The notes beneath the pieces were generated by a model. That model was not told where the DNA came from. It saw nothing but the letters and a program-made list of their open reading frames with translations, and made no database searches. The position numbers and the translations under genes are program-made. Positions 60,701-64,000 of a stretch of DNA of 64,000 nucleotides are shown piece by piece. Location: positions 15,557,498-15,621,497 of the forward strand of contig OZ037767.1 in assembly GCA_964035545.1 (NCBI GenBank), read 5' to 3'. The stretch is from Bugula neritina. Taxonomy: Eukaryota; Bryozoa; Gymnolaemata; Cheilostomatida; Bugulidae. Each line of letters opens with the position of its first letter. Positions within the stretch are counted from its first letter, which is position 1.

Positions 60701-61287
60701 GGTAAACAACTGCCGATTGTTCCATAATTCTTATGTAAATAAAATTTTGCTTGAACATATGTAGTTGTAGCATTGATCTCACTTTCTGCTCCTTAAAACT
60801 ACTGTTTAGCTTCATTCAGACCTAGGGATGATGATTACGTAATACTTGTGAAAAGTAGCGTTGACTTAACAACTAAGTGGTTTCAGAGCTACTACAAAAT
60901 ATTTTTCAGCTTACACTAATCGGATTAATTTTCAATTTCATCAAAATAAGTGCAGGTCTAACAACTAATAGAGGTGTGGTGCAGGCTATACCGACAATAA
61001 AAGGCTCTTTGAACAACTTTAGTGCAAGCGCTGCACTAATATTTCTCTCTGTGTTCATGCATATAACCTGCTTAGTTTCATCTTTACAGGAAGTCTGTCT
61101 GTTTCTCTCAATACATACCAACTGCTACAATATGCTGCTATTATTTACAGGTCAACTGGTGCTTACAGTTCCCAGAGAAAGTCTTGGTGTGAGTGGCTGG
61201 GTGTATGACATTGCTGTGTATAACAGAGGCACAGTGTTTCTAGCATGTGGATATGATGGTCTAAAGAGATACACAATAAAATACTAA
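51753..61287 (+). CDS. TRIM-like RING/B-box/coiled-coil/propeller protein
   Basis: Seven exons: 51753-51934, 52514-52694, 52910-53099, 54366-54571, 54992-55271, 55695-56384, 61151-61287; all joins keep frame, giving about 621 residues. The start is the first ATG after an acceptor-like TTTTACAG (AAGATGG context). Domains: RING (CGYC ... LPHLHVYCMRC ... CAYC), residues about 17-60, with His where the third Cys is usual; a B-box-1-like region (CDVC...C...LCQQH), about 95-120; B-box 2 (CEHH...CSKC...CMRC), about 155-180; coiled coil over exons 4-5, about 190-345; and a propeller-like C-terminus (WPVCILPDSTLLIGDF, PTGISFDPTSELIHIC, DIAVYNRGTVFLACGYDGL). Such proteins are usually E3 ubiquitin ligases that pick targets through the propeller. 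The last intron is 4.8 kb and repeat-rich. Function of this member is unknown; the family is often expanded in invertebrates. Confidence 0.88.
56793..56860 (+). repeat. tRNA-derived SINE-like fragment
   Basis: A-box-like TGTAGAGGATAGG and an exact B-box-type GGTTCAAACCC (56839-56849) with tRNA-like spacing; no complete cloverleaf. Confidence 0.5.
57470..57760. repeat. 22-bp minisatellite, about 12 units
   Basis: The units follow TGTTCAATGGTGATCTTATATA with substitutions, decaying towards the right end. Alternate units share TGCTCAATAGTGATATT, hinting at a 44-bp higher-order period. Confidence 0.8.
58040..58142 (+). repeat. tRNA-derived SINE-like fragment
   Basis: It contains TGTAGTGATAACC and TAATGGTTAGCACAC A-box-like blocks followed by GCAAGTCCGAGGTC. 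Imperfect; not an intact tRNA. Confidence 0.4.
58281..58360 (+). repeat. tRNA-derived SINE-like fragment
   Basis: ATGTAGTGGTGAGTGCGTCTG resembles a tRNA D-arm with A box when shortened (TAGTGGTGAGTGCG); GAAGGTCTCAGCATGACTC stands at B-box distance. Related to the fragment 240 bp upstream. Confidence 0.4.
59476..59769 (-). pseudogene. Antisense exon relic in the TRIM-like intron, unknown
   Basis: On the minus strand an acceptor-like GGCAAG precedes an open stretch (KLAYQAVTEQSKGYYITAHS ... EEIFCRHSEHQRLRLGGCAL ... EFVLPNNPTTGK). Then, after a frame change near 59580, comes SFHHMGKDCSYLSEIEDDHF ... TEVVIAAK ending at a good donor (G/GTAAGC, 59476). The composition is clearly protein-like, but one frame change breaks it. 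I cannot name the family. It could be a decayed gene or a real exon with a sequence error. Confidence 0.4.
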
Positions 61288-61576
61288 ACTTATCAGCTAC
61301 AGTTTACTAATAATCAGCTCAGTGAGGTACTGAGAGATGAAATGGATATTTGTCATCAACATAATTATATTCATTACAATTCAATACACACACTCATGAT
61401 AGTGTCAGGTATATTATATTGTGTGTTTCATTTACACTGTAATTATACTTCTGTATATTATTCCATGTTCAACAGAACTTGCACTGCTTATATGCATTAT
61501 TATATGATAATTGTCATGAGTTGTAGTTATTTAAGATATTTGACTGTATAAAATATGTGTTGCCATTTTACTATCT

Positions 61577-61582
61577 AATAAA
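61577..61582 (+). terminator. Polyadenylation signal of the TRIM-like gene
   Basis: AATAAA about 290 bases after the stop at 61287, followed by GT/T-rich sequence. Confidence 0.6.
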
Positions 61583-62878
61583 GTTTATTTGTTAGTGAAA
61601 ACATAGTCTGTTTTCATGCCTCATTAGCTTTAATTCAAGTTGAGTTTGGTTACTAAGGAATAATCTTTACTGGAGCAGTAACTGTAAATGACTCCTCTGT
61701 GGGAGAATGCATTCACTGAATTGACATGCAGGTGCAAGTAACTCCAACATGACTGTAAGCAAGTTTTTCCAACCATATATAAAAAATATTCCACTACTGT
61801 GTATACAACAGCATTGAGGAGCCAATCAAATTGTTTCTTGTCATGCATTCAGGAAGCTGATGAATAATATATAAGGCAATCAACTAGATATAAACACTTT
61901 GGCACTCTACACATGAGCTGTCTGTGATGCAGTCGCTTTGTAAAATGTATTTCATTTGATAAGTTTAGTTCAATTGGTTGCAGTTTAATTATGGTGTGTT
62001 GCCTATTCACCTGGTAAAATAGCATGTGTACTGAGAGAGAATAACTCCTAAGCATATCTAAAGGCATCCTTTTAGTAAACAAGATATTGCAATGCTACCA
62101 TCTGTCTGGACAGTTGTGTTCTCTTGTGTAAATTTCAACTTATAGTTCCAAAAATATGATGGTATCAATTACATGTAAACTCAACTTTTTTAGGTATAGG
62201 CATTATAAGAGGGAATTTTACTGATGTGTTTGTAATACTTTTACCTGCAGGGCTGATTACATTATAAATTGTTTGATCTCATCCTGGAGTTGTGTCCCCA
62301 AATAGTTTCAGTAAGCGTACGCTCAAGCTCAAAATTTTTAAAAACCTGTCCCGGGAGCGACATGCTTACACGTGTGCGGGTGTATGTGCATAACTTATAT
62401 AGAACTCTAAATTTTCAAATGCAAATGCTTTATTAGGCCATTAATCAGATACAGGCATCATCTGGTCATGTAGAGTCTAGCCAATCAGAACTGTGCAAAG
62501 TCTGTAGTGCTTTGAAGCTAACCAATTGCCAAAAACAATCAGCTTATTCGCCACTATATCAATAAAAAGCCACTAAGTGTGTTTAGCCAAAACAAATGTC
62601 AAATTCCACCAGGGTCCTTTTTTATATTTGCATTTTTGATTTGCATTTTTTGAGCACTTAATTTAAACATTTTGAAAAATTTACTGGTGATTCATAAATT
62701 TAAGATATGAAATAAAATAATGCATGTAATAAAAGTTGCACAGCTATTTCCTAGAAGCATGCATTTTGCATTTGAACTTGCAGAAGTTTATATAAGTTCT
62801 AGTGGTGAGAATTTTAGAGTTGGTACAAGGTAGTAAATTTACCTAATTTACATGATCTATTGTGATATTGTAGTAAAC
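61583..62878. other. Intergenic; no gene seen
   Basis: Only short, non-coding-like open frames. No repeat or RNA gene was recognised. Confidence 0.4.
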
Positions 62879-63225
62879 TGTGGGTTTTGAATGCAACTAG
62901 TGCCTACATGCTCTAGAGAGAATAAGCCAAGTATTTGAATACGAACGAAAGATAACTTTATTTGCATCAGATACAGCTTATGTGGTCCTACTACCAGCGA
63001 GCTCCAGTAGTAGTCTGACTTTACACCGTAACTCGCCTGCTTTTATATACAGCGAACAAAAGAACATAGAACAAAGAATCTTCCGAAGTTCGGTAGCTCC
63101 GAAATTCGGCAGGGCCGAAGATCGGGAGGACCGATCTTCGGACAAGCCGAAACTCGGAACTCCAAACATCGGACCTCAATTAACATTATTTAGCAAACAA
63201 CAAAACCAAGGCACAATCTATCACA
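62879..63225 (-). repeat. Probable solo LTR with iterated dyad sites
   Basis: The stretch begins TG and ends CA on either strand. In minus sense it has a TATA box (GTATATAAAA, 63050-63041) and, about 80 bases on, AATAAA (62962-62957), the order expected of U3-R-U5. Upstream of the TATA box, six CCGAAnnTCGG-type sites lie at 63083-63172. No primer site or coding sequence adjoins it and no target duplication is clear, so the exact ends are approximate. It differs from the LTRs at 12550 and 18214. Confidence 0.5.
63083..63172. promoter_or_regulatory. Six phased dyad-symmetric sites (CCGAAnnTCGG)
   Basis: Sites start at 63083, 63099, 63115, 63131, 63147 and 63162: four exact 16-bp steps and one of 15. 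All are variants of CCGAAnnTCGG; the second (CCGAAATTCGG) is a perfect palindrome, and the third and fourth form a perfect 11-bp hairpin. The array looks like a set of transcription-factor sites in an LTR enhancer. Confidence 0.75.
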
Positions 63226-64000
63226 GTATTTCATGAAAATTACATTATACTGAAAGCTTTAACAACAATCACAATAATAGGGCATTAGAAAGCTAGCCCA
63301 ACTTAGCTACAATTACAGCATTCAAAATATACGCAACAGTAATTATAATACTGACACACGCAGTTACAGTAGAGGATGAGAATCTATCACAATATAATTA
63401 ATAAAATATATAAACGAATCTGAGTTGGAATTAATTTAAAGAGGCCCAGGTTAGTTTTGTTTTTCAGTATCTGTCATAATTTACAGCTTTCGTTAGGTAT
63501 GTTTGATTTATTCCAACTATAATAACATGTTTATAGGAGTTTAACATTTTTTGGAATGCTAGTGCAGTCAGCTTGATAAAATCCATGGCTATATCTGTTC
63601 ACTTTATAATATAGGTTTCTCATAAAATTCTATTCCGACTTGTTTGTTGTAGAGTTACATTATAACTTTGGGGAGCAATCAGAAAAGCTACAGAGATTTT
63701 TTCGCAACATCATATATTAAAATTCTAAAGAATAAAGTTAGTTTAGGATAACCTAAAAAAGTGCCATCTTCTAGTACATCTGTGGCTGGAAAATAGGTTT
63801 GGTCTTCCCCCACAACAAAGTGTGTTAGCTACAGCCATTGATGTTAATAAGTCATATTATAGATGCTTTGCAATTTAATTTATTGGCTTTCTATCTTATT
63901 GATAGTTGAATGTTCCAGAAAATGTTATCTACAGCACAAGCAAGCTCACGCCCGGCCAACATTACCGCCAAGTTATTAAAGTCAATGTGGCACTTGTGTC
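63226..64000. other. Non-coding to window end
   Basis: AT-rich with no gene or repeat seen. Confidence 0.4.

Larger units (their letters stand above)
56385..61150. other. Last intron of the TRIM-like gene
   Basis: It holds SINE-like fragments (56793-56860, 58040-58142, 58281-58360), a 22-bp minisatellite, a 14-base G run at about 59201 and an antisense exon relic (59476-59769). The acceptor is TTATTTACAG at 61150. Confidence 0.7.

Overview
The window is animal nuclear DNA. It is strongly AT-rich, its genes are split by GT-AG introns, and it carries families typical of animals: RING/B-box (TRIM-like) with a propeller tail, WSC-domain secreted proteins, ankyrin repeats and a CPEB1-type RNA-binding protein. 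The mix of expanded TRIM and WSC families with Ty3/Gypsy, piggyBac-like, RLE-LINE and RTE elements suits an invertebrate, probably a lophotrochozoan; species cannot be read from the sequence.

Left part (1-24.6 kb). At 109-4183 (+) lies a GC-rich Gypsy pol, broken by an inverted-repeat element at the window edge, a stop in RT, and a TTAA-flanked piggyBac-like MITE at 1491-2170. A decayed WSC/NHL-like gene (5495-8523, +) and an apparently intact paralogue (21908-24613, -) face each other. Between them is a seven-exon ankyrin gene (9070-18699, -), whose first exon is split by a complete, recently inserted Gypsy-type element (12550-18566, -). That element has near-identical LTRs, a tRNA-Leu primer site, an intact gag, a textbook -1 frameshift signal, a pol reading frame that has lost RT, RNase H and the integrase core yet stays open for 769 codons, and, in the env position, a phase-consistent spliced ORF with two zinc fingers. 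Its 3' LTR carries a further nested MITE related to the one at the window edge. The last three exons of a CPEB1-like gene lie at 19678-20936 (+).

Middle part (24.6-51.5 kb). This is mostly AT-rich non-coding DNA with microsatellites, a 188-bp repeat present twice in opposite orientation (26719 and 47092), a 45-bp-arm fold-back, a decayed LINE with restriction-like endonuclease (36650-39480, -), a decayed multi-exon gene (40489-42465, +), a small three-exon gene model (47347-48306, +) and an RTE-type endonuclease relic (50800-51290, -).

Right part (51.7-64 kb). A seven-exon RING/B-box/coiled-coil/propeller gene runs from 51753 to 61287 (+). Its 4.8-kb last intron holds tRNA-derived SINE-like fragments, a 22-bp minisatellite and an antisense exon relic. 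A solo LTR (62879-63225) carries six dyad-symmetric 11-bp sites spaced almost exactly 16 bp apart upstream of its TATA box.

The strongest candidates for something undescribed are the spliced zinc-finger gene inside the internally deleted Gypsy element and the fact that this element splits an otherwise intact ankyrin exon. Splice sites, domains and repeats were found by eye; no database was searched.
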